Shown piece by piece: positions 1-11,652 of a DNA stretch of 64,000 bases. Position 1 is the stretch's first letter. The number at the start of each line of letters is the position of its first letter. The translations under genes were made by a program, and so were the position numbers. The stretch is from contig CAHIKZ030000027.1 in assembly GCA_903632075.3 (NCBI GenBank), positions 374,001 through 438,000 of the forward strand. Reading direction: 5' to 3'. The notes beneath the pieces were generated by a model that saw only the letters and a program-made list of their open reading frames with translations, ran no database searches and was not told the DNA's origin. This DNA is from Acanthosepion pharaonis. Lineage: Eukaryota > Mollusca > Cephalopoda > Sepiida > Sepiidae.

Positions 1-184
1 CAGTTTCAAACCTACACGTCATAATTTCATCCATTTCACTTCAGTTGATTTTTTCACTTTGAAGTATTTTGACGTTCCTTGAGGAAAAGTAATTTTTGTT
101 AGGTGTTTTTTAATTTTAGATTTTCTTTAGTTTTTCTGATTTCTCAATGTTTATTTTCATTATGGTTTTAAATATTTAGGTTGA

Positions 185-299
185 CAGGGGTCTGCATATG
201 TAATTTTCCTTAATTTTTCATTAATGACCTTTGTCCGGCCCGCAACCCGTCATTATAACATGATCCGGCCAGCGGGGTCGAATGAGTTGACGACCCCTG
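185..299. mobile_element. hAT-like MITE remnant
   Basis: The segment begins CAGGGGTCTGCA and ends with the inverse TGACGACCCCTG, an inverted pair of the hAT type. The interior has the GGCCCGC and CCGGCC motifs often seen in hAT ends. No 8-bp target duplication could be matched, so the ends may be eroded. Confidence 0.5.
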
Positions 300-1800
300 A
301 TTTATGTCTTCTACTGAATTTCTGCAATAAGGAATTATCATTATTACACAATCTGAACTGCTCTCCTCATTTTGGGTGTTGCTCACAATGTTTCAAACAT
401 TGTATGCTCTGTGCTTCTGATGCCTATCATATTCAGTAATATTCTCAGTATTTCATGTTAAACCCTTTCTTCAATACACGAGGGTAGACTGTTTTCATTT
501 CAATATTTCTTGTGATACCATTCCATTGACTCAAGGAATTGAATGCATAACCATCAGGGAAAAATTTAATACTTAACTAATATTTATATTCATTAAACCC
601 ATTTATCCCATGGAACAATAATGTGGTTATGTAATTCTATTCAAAGCAACAAATGGTCAAACTATGACTATCACATAATTTGTTCAGAATTTACACAATT
701 ATAGATTTTTATCAGACAAATGAAATGACACCAGTTTCATATTTCTACTTCAAATAGTTCTGGAGATATTGGCAAAAAATGTGAATTTTTGGATGTAATG
801 ACAAAGTTTAAAAATCAACATCTCTCCGGTTTTTATACTTAGAAAGATAAATTATAAACTATTTTAACATACTCAAGTTGATGTAAAGTTTATTCTGTCA
901 ATTTTTTGCCTCAAAATTAATCTTTGACATTTTGCAGCTCATTTGACCTATCAACTAATTTTTTTTTCAAAGTTTGACAAATGACTGGTTTGATCTGTGA
1001 GAAATTCCATGGTGGAGAACAAATTGGAACTTGAACTACAAAGATGTAAAGACCTTGATTTGATGAAAATGGAAGGAAAATTTTCAAGATAACTTCTTTT
1101 AACTGATTAAGTTAAATAAATGGTAAATTAAATTATAATAAATAATAATAAACAAATAATAATAGCACTAATATGTATAAGAATATCAATTCATTGAAAA
1201 TACCATGTTTAGTAATTCCCTTTCAATATCTGCAAATTTTTTAGTTTCTGTGGCTAGTCTGTTAAATCAATATCAGAAGAATCAGATGATGCAGTTTTAG
1301 ATTATTTATTTATTTCAACAATTGCAACAATTTTTTAACAAAATATGAATTGTCTGAATGTTTCCAAAACTTATTTTAATATTTTTCTTAGTGCTTTTTT
1401 TTTAATTATTCTCTTTTTCCTTGATTTTCAAAAGTTCATAGCTGAGCTGGCAGGAAATTTTGCTGATGCATCCAATATCCAATGCATAAAAGACCCAATA
1501 AAAAATCAAAGCAATGATAAAGCTTATGATTTCTTTTACATAACATTACACAACAAATCAATAATGTTTTGAAGAAGATTCATTTTGGCTTCTGCATTCA
1601 GATCCCTCCCCCACTACAATTACAAAGATCAAGAGGATGATGATGATGAACAACAACAAAATCTGTTAGAAGAAAACAATCATACATTGGAAGTGAATTC
1701 CTAAATTCAAAATTTATGTACACAAATTTTTCTCAATAATATTTTTACATTCCTCAAGGAACAAAACACCTTGGCATAAGAGGTTTTCTTCTTGTCATTT
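300..1800. other. AT-rich intergenic sequence, nothing recognised
   Basis: There are short spurious frames only, with no motif, repeat or splice pattern I could support. Confidence 0.5.
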
Positions 1801-1808
1801 CTTTATTA

Positions 1809-1880
1809 TCTCTCTCTCTCTCTCTCTCTTTATCTCTCTCTCTCTCTCTTATATATATATATAATAATAATAATAATAAT
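1809..1880. repeat. (TC)n, (AT)n and (AAT)n microsatellites
   Basis: Three abutting simple repeats run into the adjoining LINE tail, as a 3' microsatellite often does for a retroposed copy. Confidence 0.95.
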
Positions 1881-2280
1881 GGACTCTCCCGTCGGTTTCG
1901 ACATATGAGGATCTGACAGCTTATTGATTCAGTTATGAAAGTTTAGGCGATAATCTTAAGTGGCATTTAAGACCCGCTAGTGATTTACAAAGGCGGCCAC
2001 ATATGGAGCAAGTGTGAGGATTTTGAGATGAAATCAGTTAGATTGGCTGACCTTTTAGATCTTGCTCTTGCTTCTTGAAGATGATTCAGGCAAGCAGATT
2101 GAAAATTGCTGAGTCCACTAAAACACGTTGATCTCCATTCTACCCGCTCCAAGGCTAAGTGCTCAAGGGTGTTATGTGGTATATTGACTGCTGACAAGTT
2201 GCTTTTCAGCTTGTCTTTGTATCTTAGCCATGAGCGTTCTACATTCTTGTAGCCCTGATCTAACTGGCTGTATGTTAGGA
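1881..2280 (-). mobile_element. LINE 3' remnant: RT C-terminus with zinc finger
   Basis: Read on the minus strand it encodes a degenerate C-terminal tail (KLKSNLSAVNIPHNTLEHLA, ERVEWRSTCFSG) followed by a finger CSICGRLCKSLAGLKCHLR. This layout is typical of the end of LINE endonuclease/reverse transcriptase proteins in molluscs. The block at 4564-4920 is a diverged copy sharing the GGACTCTCCC end. It is 5'-truncated with no RT core. Confidence 0.65.
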
Positions 2281-2285
2281 TCTAA

Positions 2286-2288
<3 letters not shown>

Positions 2289-2367
<79 letters not shown>

Positions 2368-2386
2368 TATAGATATAGATATATAC
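2289..2386. repeat. (AT)n(AG)n(ATAG)n compound microsatellite
   Basis: A long TA run passes into GA and then GATATA repeats. The frames reported through it on both strands are artefacts of the repeat. Confidence 0.97.
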
Positions 2387-2937
2387 CAAAAAGTTATATA
2401 CCAAGCAATCATTTTCTGCCAAAGAAAATGCAAACAATAAAAAAGTATATATATATTGGAATTTATGCTGGTATTTAGAAGCAGAGATTCTACTGTCACA
2501 GGCTTTCTTTTCCTAACCCTTATTTAAATCACCAAATAGCTCTTTCCAAACATTTCTGGGAATTAAAGGATAGAAATTTCACCCCACAGATAGAACGGAA
2601 GATTATAGGTAAATCCCAAACCCCTAGCAGCTTCAGAAATAAATGTAATTTGTGACTGGAAGAAAAAATTAAAATAGTTAAATAAATATAAAAATACAAA
2701 CCAGCTATTGAACCAAAGAAACAAAATCATATTTAAATGTCACAATAAAAACAGATTTAAATTATCTTAAAAATAGAATTATTTTGTATTTATTTTGCTA
2801 GCTAATATTTATTTGCAATCATAGAATTTTACTTTATATTTCTTTCTGTCATAATTATTTTGCATATGCGAATTTATAATTATGCCTTTTTATATATGTA
2901 TATGTATATTTGTATACTGGCATGTAATTATGGGTGT

Positions 2938-3271
2938 ATTTTAAGACATTTTTAGGTTTATACATTCTTTTTATAGATACAAATATTTAAGTAAATGCTC
3001 TGTTTATAATAAACAGTATTAAACAACATTTACCGGCCTGAATGTCCAAGAAATTATCATAGAAAATATTCGTCCTCCGACAGGAATCAAACCTGTATCC
3101 TATACGGAACCATCATAGGATACAGGATTTGGAGAATGAATATTTTCTATGAAATTTTCTTGGACATTCAGGCTGGTAAATGTTGTTTAATACTGTTTAT
3201 TAAAAACAGAGCATTTGCTTAAATATTAGTATCTATAAAAAGAATGTATAAACATAAAAATGTCTTAAAAT
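2938..3271. repeat. foldback (palindromic) SINE-type element
   Basis: The left arm (about 2938-3093) is repeated inverted as the right arm (about 3122-3271). The centre holds the CCTATACGGAACC / GGATACAGG portion of the tRNA-like unit found at 58.8-59.2 kb. The right arm ends in the family tail TTGTCGGACTTTGTCCATTTC. Confidence 0.8.
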
Positions 3272-3328
3272 AATTGTCGGACTTTGTCCATTTCATAATG
3301 GGTGTATATGTATATGTTTATGCATGCA

Positions 3329-3329
3329 A

Positions 3330-3372
<43 letters not shown>

Positions 3373-3515
3373 TGTGTGTGTGTGTGTGTGTGTATATGTG
3401 TTTGTGTGTGTGAATGTATGCTGATACGTGTATATGTATTGTTTACGTATATACGTGATTATGTATATAAATATATAAATGTGTCTGTTCTGTGCATGTA
3501 AGTCTATATGTATTT

Positions 3516-3575
<60 letters not shown>

Positions 3576-3827
3576 TACATATATAGGTGTGTATGTAAAA
3601 AAATAAAATGTTGTGCATACACACATTATACACATGTGCATACACATACATACACAAATATATAGATATACATATACACACATACAGACACACATATACC
3701 CTCATATATATATATATATATATATACACATATGCACAAATACATGTAAATACATACATGCATTCATACATCTGTACATACTAGTCATATACAAATTTAA
3801 CATATAAACACACATCCATACACATCC

Positions 3828-3890
<63 letters not shown>

Positions 3891-4008
3891 CCCATACATA
3901 CACTTATATACACACCCACAGATGCGGATATATATATAAACGCACACACACATATATATATATATATATATGCATAACACACATACATATACACTTACAT
4001 GCACAGAA

Positions 4009-4065
<57 letters not shown>

Positions 4066-4070
4066 CAAAT
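3329..4070. repeat. microsatellite field, (TA)n, (TG)n and (AC)n
   Basis: About 740 bp is made mostly of alternating purine-pyrimidine dinucleotide runs, including several TA tracts. All long frames here, on both strands, are repeat-encoded and not genes. Confidence 0.95.
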
Positions 4071-4075
4071 ACAAG

Positions 4076-4262
4076 GTTGGTATAGATGGAATAAAATCAA
4101 CACCATCCTTTGAAAAGACACAAGTGTTGAAACAAAATTTGATATATTCATAGTGATGTTATAACATACTTATGTTATAATTTTTAAATAAATATATATA
4201 TTTATATATATATATGATAATGATGATGATAATTTTTTAGATTAGATATTGATGATGATGAT
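4076..4262. repeat. single arm of the 45.3-kb foldback family plus GAT repeats
   Basis: The sequence around AAGTGTTGAAACAAAAT and TGTTATAACAT...TAATTTTT matches one arm of the palindrome at 45,232-45,412. It is followed by (TA)n and (GAT)n tracts. Confidence 0.55.
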
Positions 4263-4563
4263 ATAAATTTGATTTATTTTTTCAATGTTTTTCACTGGCT
4301 GTAATTTTTTATTTCCTCTACCATCCCTGCTCGTTGGATTGACACCTTTTTGTTTTGTTTTTCTTCTCCCCAACTTCCCCATATCTCTTCAAAGATCTTC
4401 TTAAGTCAAATCTTTTATTCATTTCCACTCGTAATTTTTAATAAATTGTCTGGATGATTTAAACCATTTTAGAACTCTGGTCTGAAGAGGCAGTTGTCTG
4501 TCTGAAATAAATTATTACCAAACTCTTTAATGATGTATTGAGTTTCCTTCGATATATACATAT

Positions 4564-4920
4564 GGACTCTCCCATCAAGTTTGATGTATGAGGTTCTGAC
4601 AACCATGAACTAATTATCTGCATGCCTATGATGGGCATGACTTTTGAGACTAGCTCGAGAATTGCACAAAAGGCCACAAACAGTACAGGAGAATGTACTG
4701 TATCCAAGTACGGCAGAAACACAGTTTACTGTCTTATTTTGCTTTCATGTTTCACATAGTCGACCGATGCTTGATGGTGTATTATTCCTGAATGGCAGCA
4801 AGAACGATACTCTGATCTCTTCATAGCTAACTCTTCAAAGTTCTTGAATGGAATATTGACACAAGAAAGGTTGTGTTTCAGTTTATCTTTATACCTGAGC
4901 CAAGGCGTACCAATATTTCT
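4564..4920 (-). mobile_element. LINE 3' remnant with zinc finger, second copy
   Basis: The minus strand reads a degenerate tail (VNIPFKNFEELA, KRSEYRSCC) and a finger-like CGLLCNSRASLKSHAHHRH, ending in the same GGACTCTCCC as the copy at 1881-2280. Frameshifts are present. Confidence 0.6.
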
Positions 4921-5840
4921 ATGACTACTATGAGAGTGAGAGAGTGAAAGAGAGATTTAAGGCCTAAATTATTCATACCAGTGCAACATTGATTAGTTAA
5001 TATTTTCATTAAATGGCAGCTTTCTTCCTGATCCAAATTGACTGATAAAGTAAACAGGAAAAATACGAGGAATGTAGAGAAAAGGCTGATTTTTTTTTTC
5101 ACAGAATTATTAGTTGCAAATTGATCATAATTATTTATAGCCATGTTATAGAAAAGAAATAAATGAAAGGATCTGTGTTCTTATCTTTATACTAGTTCCT
5201 CTTGTCAAATGCTAAGATTAAAAAATCTCATAAGGAATTCAATTTAAAGATTGTGACTATCCGCAATGAGGAGAAACAGTTACAAAACCAAATTCAAGAA
5301 TTCAAGTGAAAAACCTCAAAAGACAAGAAAAAATGGTATTACCTTGTGTGGCAAGTAAATACTTCAGAGGAATCAAGAACAATCTAAGCATCACCATCAA
5401 AGATTTTTGGATCATCCAAATGACTCTAGTATTGAAGTATCTCAACAGAAATACCAGAGAACATTGCATACAGCTGGCCTCCATGGAAGGTAACCAAGGA
5501 AGAGTCTAATGCTCCAAGCAAGGTACATAAAAAAGTTTCTATTTTTTCCTAAATATTATCTTGAAAAGAATTCAAACTTTTGTTTATCTTTATTTCAATC
5601 AGATAAATGACTTTCTTGAGCACAGGGATGAAACTTAAGCTTAAAACCAGTAAAGCTTTCAACCCAAAGAACACTTTCCCTGCAGACCTTCATGAGTTAA
5701 TGTTTTTTGCCAATTTGAAGTGGAAAGAATATATTGAATCAATTGATACGCTTGCTACTAGGAAAGTTAGACAATTGTAAGAGAATCGGATCAGTCCGAT
5801 AAAAGAGCCCGTTGGTGGTATGTGGTGCTGTAAGCACCAT
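4921..5840. other. intergenic, no gene recognised
   Basis: Overlapping short frames at 5302-5509 on both strands look like chance. There is no family match or splice pattern. Confidence 0.4.
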
Positions 5841-6275
5841 GAGTTGTGTCCCCTTCCACAATGAGCTGTTGAGAGAAGACCCTCTACTTAGAATAGGTGG
5901 CACTATTTGCATATGAATGATACTGGGCAGGTATTAGCCAATAGTCAGTGTGGGTCTGGGACTGGGAGAGCTATATAACACCAGGAGTTGTGTCCCCTTC
6001 CACAATGAGCTGTTGAGAGAAGACCCTCTACTTAGAATAGGTGGCACTATTTGCATATGAATGATACTGGGCAGATATTAGCCAATAGTCAGTGTGGGGT
6101 CTGGGACTGGGAGAGCTATATAACACCAGGAGTTGTGTCCCTTCCACAATGAGCTGTTGAGAGAAGAAGACCTCTACTTAGAATAGGTGGCACTATTTGC
6201 ATATGAATGATACTGGGCAGATATTAGCCAATAGTCAGTGTGGGGTCTGGAACTGGGAGAGCTATATAACACCAG
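5841..6275. repeat. three tandem ~145-bp units with promoter-like motifs
   Basis: Units start at 5841, 5985 and 6130. Each carries, in the same order, ATTTGCATAT (octamer-like), AGCCAATAG (CCAAT box) and GCTATATAACACC (TATA-like). The third unit runs into a short leader-like stretch and then a LINE remnant. This suggests the regulatory monomers of a retroelement 5' region or LTR. Confidence 0.85.
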
Positions 6276-6349
6276 TGTTTTTCTCAGCCGGGAGGAGCAC
6301 TCATAACATACAAACATGCAAAAACCAGACAAGACGAACACAACAATTT

Positions 6350-6830
6350 TTCTCAACAGAATCTATCTTCCACATTTATAAGTCTACCATTCATTGAATA
6401 TTGCTGTCACATCTGGTCTTGTGCTTCTGCTATGTATTTAGAGATTCTTGATAAAATCCAGAGAAGAAACAGTAATCTTATAGGTCCTGACCTGGCATCT
6501 TGGCTTCACTTACTTCATACTGCTGAAATGTAGCTTCTATGTTTTCATGGTAACTGTCTGCATGAGCTTTTCTCTTTGGTATTTAAACTTTTACAAATGT
6601 AAGCACAAAACTAGATAGACAGCTTGGTTTCATCATTTAACAGTTAAAAATGTAAGCATAAATTCTATGCTAACAATTTCTTCTCTTGTACTTCTTACTT
6701 GTGGGAGTCTCTTTCAGATTCTGGCTTTCTAGTCAACTTTGATCTTCAAAAATTTAAATACAAGTCAATCGTTATCTTCTGCCTTCTTTACTCCTGTTGT
6801 TTTATTGTTATCTCTTCTTAATAATGTTTT
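6350..6830 (+). mobile_element. LINE (Jockey/CR1-like) RT C-terminal remnant
   Basis: The plus strand reads LPFIEYCCHIWSCASAMYLE, ILDKIQRRNSNLIGP and, after frameshifts, a TCGSLFQILAF segment. This is the usual C-terminal region after the RT domain (SLEYCSHIW...LDKVQ). There are multiple stops and no RT core. Confidence 0.65.
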
Positions 6831-6981
6831 CCCTTTTCTCATATTTTTTCACACTCTGTAACCAATTGCATTTTAAGAGGTTTATTTCCTTGCTAAGGTG
6901 AAATGATTAAAAAAAAAAACAAAGAAACAACACTGTCCCACCATCTGTCAAGCTTCTTGAGTACAGGGATATGACTTTTCT

Positions 6982-7151
6982 TTAGAGAAAATTGTACATA
7001 TTCAGGGGAAAAGTTGTTATTCAAGGCAACTTAAGAGATTTTCAGAGTAAATTTCTTCTACACCAAGTAAAATTTCCTCCTGTTTGCTTTTGGCTCTGAA
7101 TATGCTTTATATAAAGATTTTTGGACAAAGCAAAACAATATTTATCTGGCC
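6982..7151. repeat. inverted repeat, left arm
   Basis: Its reverse complement recurs at about 11,248-11,410 with matches such as CATATTCAGAGCC, CAGGAGGAAATTTTACTT and AACAACTTTTCCCCTGAATA. The two arms bracket the LTR element at 7.2-10.7 kb. Confidence 0.85.
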
Positions 7152-7174
7152 AAGCTTGTATTGGTTGAAAGTAT

Positions 7175-7506
7175 TGTGCGAGAAGACGGGAAAAAAAAAA
7201 CAACTTCTTGCGACACAAAAACAACCCTGAAACCTACTTGTGAACCTGAAACGAACACCTTCTCTTCCGAACGAACACTTTACAATAGCAAATAAGCAAA
7301 ACAGCACCCAAGACTGCTGCCGACAGACGACCGACCGCAACGGCTTTTGTCGCCCAAGACACCAAACGACTCATGCGTCTTCTTCTTGTAGTCCTCAGTC
7401 GAGTCCATTATGGTACTCCAAGGTGTGCCCGGAGACAACACACACGCAGTTCGAAGACACTTCCGTGCATGCTCGTTACACACCTCCCTGATCTCGAGAT
7501 CACACA
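7175..7506 (-). repeat. 3' LTR of the gypsy-like element
   Basis: On the minus strand it starts TGTGTGATCT and ends near CGCACA. It is clearly similar to 10386-10700, sharing GTTCGTTCGGAAGAGAAGG and the AAGAAGACGCATGAG region. The inner boundary is firm and the outer boundary approximate. Confidence 0.75.
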
Positions 7507-7507
7507 A

Positions 7508-8340
7508 ATGGAAATGTGGGGCAGGCCGTTTCTGCCTGGTGCTCCGTCTCAGTGGTATGGTCTCAAGCGCTTCCTCAGTGGTGCTCTCTTCAGATGTCTC
7601 ACTGAGCTCATCAGGCGCGCTACTCTCTGAGGTGTGCTCTTCCTGTAATTTTATATATACCATCGGGGCTTCATCATCAGAAGAAGAAGAACTAACGTGG
7701 TTGCTGATGGAATAATCCTTCCTGCACGCTGGACGCACATCTTTTATGTGGTGCAGTATTCCATCAACAGAGATGGATTGTAGGCTATTAATTTTTGTCA
7801 CCGTACCCTTGTTGAACTGTGTCGTACACTTTCCATGCGGATTTTTCACCCAGACAGTCTCTCCTACCATATAAGGATTGGCAAGTGTGTCATTACGCAC
7901 CAAAGCTGCGTCGATACCCTTAATGCGGACCCTGTAAGTGTAGGTTGCATTCGCCGGTGTAGTTGAAACTGTTTTATTGTCCTTTGGGGTAATGTTGTGC
8001 CAATATACAGCTTCCAAAACTGAACACCATGTTCTCGTCGCGATGCGCTTTATTGTACGATGGAATCTCTCAACTATCCCATTCCCTGATGGTACGTGGG
8101 CACAGCGAAATCGTATTTGTACATTCCACATCTTTGCAAACGCGGCAAACCTCTCTCCACAAAATGCTGCACCATTATCCATAAGCAGCTCAATCGGCGA
8201 CCCTATTTCACAAAACACTACTTCCAACTGCTTGATGATGCTAGCAGAGTCTTCGCGGTGCAAGGGCTTCCAAATGACAAAACGACTGGGGCCGCAGTCT
8301 ATCAGCGTCAGGTATAGTTGATGTCTGTAAATGGGTTACA
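7508..8340 (-). pseudogene. integrase catalytic core, LTR element pol
   Basis: The minus strand reads IGSPIELLMDNGAAFCGE (second D of the DDE triad in DNG), PSGNGIVERFHRTIKR (catalytic E in GIVE), and a chromatin-side tail with VGETVWVKNP and an Arg-rich end. The first catalytic D region lies upstream across a frame change. The frame then continues into the LTR. Confidence 0.85.
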
Positions 8341-8612
8341 TCCATCGCAACCCTATGCCAATTTTCCATGACATCAAGCCTGCCCGGTTTCCAACGCACA
8401 GGGGCCAGGTCGATTGACTGGCATTCTTTGCATCTCCTAACCACCACTCGCACCTCAGCTTTTGTTACTCTTGGGTCGATCAACTTCACAAAATAGAGTG
8501 TTCTCTTCACACCAGTATGTCTGCTGGATTGATGAATGGTTCGTATTTGAGCAACATCTCGCTCTTCAGCCACAGCGCACATAGGATCTCTGGGTTCTGT
8601 TATTTTGCGCAT
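8241..8612 (-). pseudogene. integrase N-terminal zinc-binding region
   Basis: IRTIHQSSRHTGVKRTLYFV followed by RRCKECQSIDLAP gives the H-H-C-C zinc-binding pattern of retroelement integrases. WHRVAMDVTHLQTS then supplies the first catalytic Asp of the core. A frame change separates it from the rest of the core. Confidence 0.82.
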
Positions 8613-8649
8613 TTCATTTAACCATCGCTGCGGTACTCTAGTAAGTTGG

Positions 8650-9234
8650 TCAGCTCAAATTGTTGCACAACTTGACAAGCTCTACATCAATGTCCAGCTT
8701 GTATTCTAAGGCCAACTCTTGGAGTGTGGCAAACCGATGTCTGATTAGCATCTCAGAGGCTGCCTTGGTGCACACTCTAGTCCGTCCGGACAGAGTGTCA
8801 GCTACCCAGCGATGCACACATGCTGAGTCTGTCCGTAAATGAATGGTTTTAGCCATCCATTGTAATGCAAGGTTGACACCTCGCAACACAGCATCGAGCT
8901 CAGCCAAGTTGATGTGCTTGTCTTCGTGCACCGGTCGAAGCCAGCTTGCGTCTTCTGCCACGGCGCCATTGCTCTCCACAACCACACCGGTGGCTAAGGA
9001 GCTTGCATCTACCCACATGGTTACATTTTGCTCACGGATGCACCAGTCACCTTTCACTGAATCATCCTGGGCTAGTCTCTTAAAAATGTCGTCAATCATC
9101 TGGGCTAGAAAAGGGTCCTGCACTTCATCATCCCATCCAGTGGTAACATTGTTTGCCCTCCACTTCACAAATGCCGTGGTGACACGTAACCAACCGCATA
9201 CCGGAAAATGACCAGTCAACTTCTCGCACAGCAA
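8650..9234 (-). pseudogene. RNase H-like domain, LTR element pol
   Basis: VTMWVDASSLATGVVVES carries the first RNase H Asp, HINLAELDAVLRG the Glu, and LRTDSACVHRWV the next Asp. The segment begins abruptly, showing that the RT palm and thumb upstream are missing. Confidence 0.78.
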
Positions 9235-9602
9235 GAAGACAATTCGGTGGGTATGGCCGCGTATGCGTCAACATACTCATTGAGTTCCCAATAGTCCATA
9301 ACGGGCCAAACCTTCTGTTTGTTTTCCTGCAGAATAGCCATGAGGGGGATTAAACCCTTTGGGGGTCCGAGTTCCTCCTCCGGGTAAGGAAGCAGCCAGC
9401 CGTTATCTATCCAAATCTGGAGTTCCCAATCATACTCCTCCCGAATTTGTGCGAGAGCTGGATATTCTGCCAGTCTATTTCTTAACGTACCTGGAGGTTG
9501 GTTGCCAGCCCATTTCCAAGATGCGGTCCACCTCCGAGTGGTCTCATCGAATTCTACTGTCGGGCTCGATAATGGTGATAGCAGCAACGACTGCTTCGAC
9601 AC
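9216..9602 (-). pseudogene. truncated reverse transcriptase start
   Basis: It contains the RT entry motif (GPPKGLIPLMAI, VWPVMDYWELNEYV) but ends in SSCCARS-stop. The catalytic Y-x-D-D region is absent because of an internal deletion near 9,235. Confidence 0.75.
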
Positions 9603-10071
9603 ACTGCGGAAACTTCACCTCACCAGCGCCAGTTACAGATATTCCTCCCAACTGTTTGATGGCGTCTAGTCCGAGCAGCAAGTCACATCCAAGCAGGTCT
9701 CTGTCCACAACTAGGGCTTCCATAGCAATGGACGGATTTGCACCAACACTAACTTGTACCACTCCAATTCCACAGCAGTCAAGTGCATCTCCGTCTACTG
9801 TAACCACGCATGTTGATTTTCTTGTCCATGCTCGACAGCATGACTTGCAGACTAGTGACTGTGTGCATCCTGTATCCACCAAAGCTATATGTGGTATTCC
9901 ATTGATATGAACTGTCACCAAAAGCAATGCACCATTTACAAGGGTTTTGGGGAGGAGATTGGCGCTGAATTCTCGCCCCCTTGCCCGTTTCCCGGACAAC
10001 ACTGAGCAATGTGCCCTTGCTGATGACATCGATAGCAAGTGATGGTCCATCAGTGCTTGGTACCAGCACAT
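9600..10071 (-). pseudogene. retropepsin-like protease and zinc knuckle
   Basis: HIALVDTGCTQSLV is the aspartic protease active-site motif, followed by DLLLGLDAI. Just upstream, in another frame, CYQCHQQGH...C reads as a CCHC knuckle. Confidence 0.8.
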
Positions 10072-10385
10072 TTAGATGATTCACGACCCAGGAGACAATC
10101 GCTCGCCCTATGATTGGGTCCATCACATTTATAGCACCTCGTGTGCACATCTGTTTCCTTCAACTGTGCAGCCACTGCGGCCTGCTCCGTAGAACCAGTG
10201 CCCTTCTTCAAAATAGCGCGAGCTCGTGCCAGCACATGTGACAAATCCAGGTCTTCCATCCAAGATGACACTCTTAAAAGCTCCTCTGCATGCTCAGGCA
10301 ATCCAGCAACAAATGCACACTGCAAACACTTTTCTGATACGCCACCAAACAAAACCGCAAGTCTGCACAGTTCTGCCAAAAAGAA
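10072..10385 (-). pseudogene. gag C-terminal remnant with CCHC knuckle
   Basis: LFGGVSEKCLQCAFVAGLPE and VLARARAILKKG resemble the end of a gypsy gag. CYKCDGPNHRASDC is a CCHC zinc knuckle. The N-terminal part of gag is missing, with the LTR joined directly to it. Confidence 0.7.
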
Positions 10386-10700
10386 CACCTTCTTGCGAAC
10401 CCGAAACGAACGCCTTCTTGCAAACCTGAAACAAACGCCTTCTCTTCCGAACGAACACTTTACAACAGCAAACGAGCAAAACGGCACCCAAGAATGCTGC
10501 CGACGGACAACCGACTGCAACGGCTTTTGTCACCCAAGAAAAGACACCAAACGACTCGTGCATCTTCTTCTTGTAGTCCTCGGTAGAGTCCATTATGGTA
10601 CTCCAAGGTGTGCCCGGTGACAACACACACACGCAGTTCGAGGATGCTTCCGTGCATGCTCATTACACGTATGTCTAGGAATAACCCAAGAGATCACACA
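10386..10700 (-). repeat. 5' LTR of the gypsy-like element
   Basis: It starts TGTGTGATCT on the minus strand at 10700. It runs directly into gag-like coding sequence near 10,385 with no primer-binding site or leader, so the LTR end and 5' gag were lost by deletion. Confidence 0.75.
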
Positions 10701-11247
10701 ATGTTAAGTTTTTTATAGTTTCATTAATATTTGAATTTTGTATGAGACAAACAAGGTTTAAATAGATTTGTTGACAGAAAATGATTTTTGAAATAGAAAA
10801 AGAAAAAATGAAAACAATTGATAGATGCAAATACTGGTCCCTTGAGTCTTAGAAATGAGCTTATTTGCTATTGTATCTCAGTATGAAATTCTAAATTTAA
10901 AATGGTAGCAAACTATATTAATTAGAATCAGACACTAGTAGGATCATTTATAACCAAATAGTTTAGGGACACACCACTTATCTTTCATTTTTATTAACAG
11001 TTATGCACAAACAAAAGGTGCAAATGAAACACTAATACATAATACAGTAACCAAAATGGTTTATTTTAGAATCACTTCTCTGGAACATTAGTACAATTAA
11101 ATTTCTTACAGCTTTCAATAGAATTTATCCTAACATTCTACCATTTATATTAGAAATGTTATTTATGTTTGTGAGTTTACCATGTCATGTGTTAGTTTTT
11201 ACCCTTTGTAAAAAGTTCTTAATGAAATTGATATTTGATAATATGGT

Positions 11248-11410
11248 CAGCAACCAGATGAATATTGTTTTGCTTTGTACAAAATTCTTTACATAAAGCA
11301 TATTCAGAGCCAAAGGCAAACAGGAGGAAATTTTACTTAGAGTAGAAAAAATTTGCCCTGAAAATCTCTTAAGTTGCCTTGAATAACAACTTTTCCCCTG
11401 AATATGTACA
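11248..11410. repeat. inverted repeat, right arm
   Basis: This is the reverse complement of 6982-7151, some 4.1 kb away across the LTR element. It ends about 240 bases short of the RMI1 stop codon and so may lie in the RMI1 3' UTR or just beyond. Confidence 0.85.
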
Positions 11411-11487
11411 ATTCATTTGCTTATGGTCAGAACCAATAAATTGTAAAATGAAACAAAAATGAATAAGCAGTAAGTCATAAAATAAAC

Positions 11488-11493
11488 TTTAAT
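11488..11493 (-). promoter_or_regulatory. candidate RMI1 poly(A) signal
   Basis: ATTAAA on the minus strand, about 160 nt after the stop, is the first recognised poly(A) hexamer variant. A canonical AATAAA lies further out at 11065-11060. No transcript evidence is available. Confidence 0.3.
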
Positions 11494-11652
11494 CAAGGAA
11501 ATTTTCAAATCTGTTTCATGAGCTGATCAAAATGACGGCATTCTTATAATAGATATGATAACTGCACAGCAGTAGAATTCGTTTAATGAACAGAATTAAA
11601 ATTGCATAAAGATGATTTTTATACCTAGTTCTCCAATCTGAATCATGTTTTG

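Larger units (their letters stand above)
7175..10700 (-). mobile_element. decayed Ty3/gypsy-like LTR retrotransposon
   Basis: Two similar ~310-330-bp LTRs (about 7175-7506 and 10386-10700) flank minus-strand remnants in the order gag end, zinc knuckles, protease, RT start, RNase H and integrase. At ~3.5 kb it is shorter than an intact element. Most of gag and the RT catalytic core are deleted, and frames shift repeatedly. No matching target duplication was found. It is non-autonomous. Confidence 0.85.

Noticed and set aside
3265..4151. Long frames of 60-170 codons on both strands
   Set aside because: They encode only Tyr-Ile, Val-Cys or Thr-His runs from dinucleotide microsatellites.
7240..10620. 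Plus-strand frames of up to 183 codons across the gypsy element
   Set aside because: They are antisense shadows of the protease, RNase H and integrase frames, which carry the real motifs.
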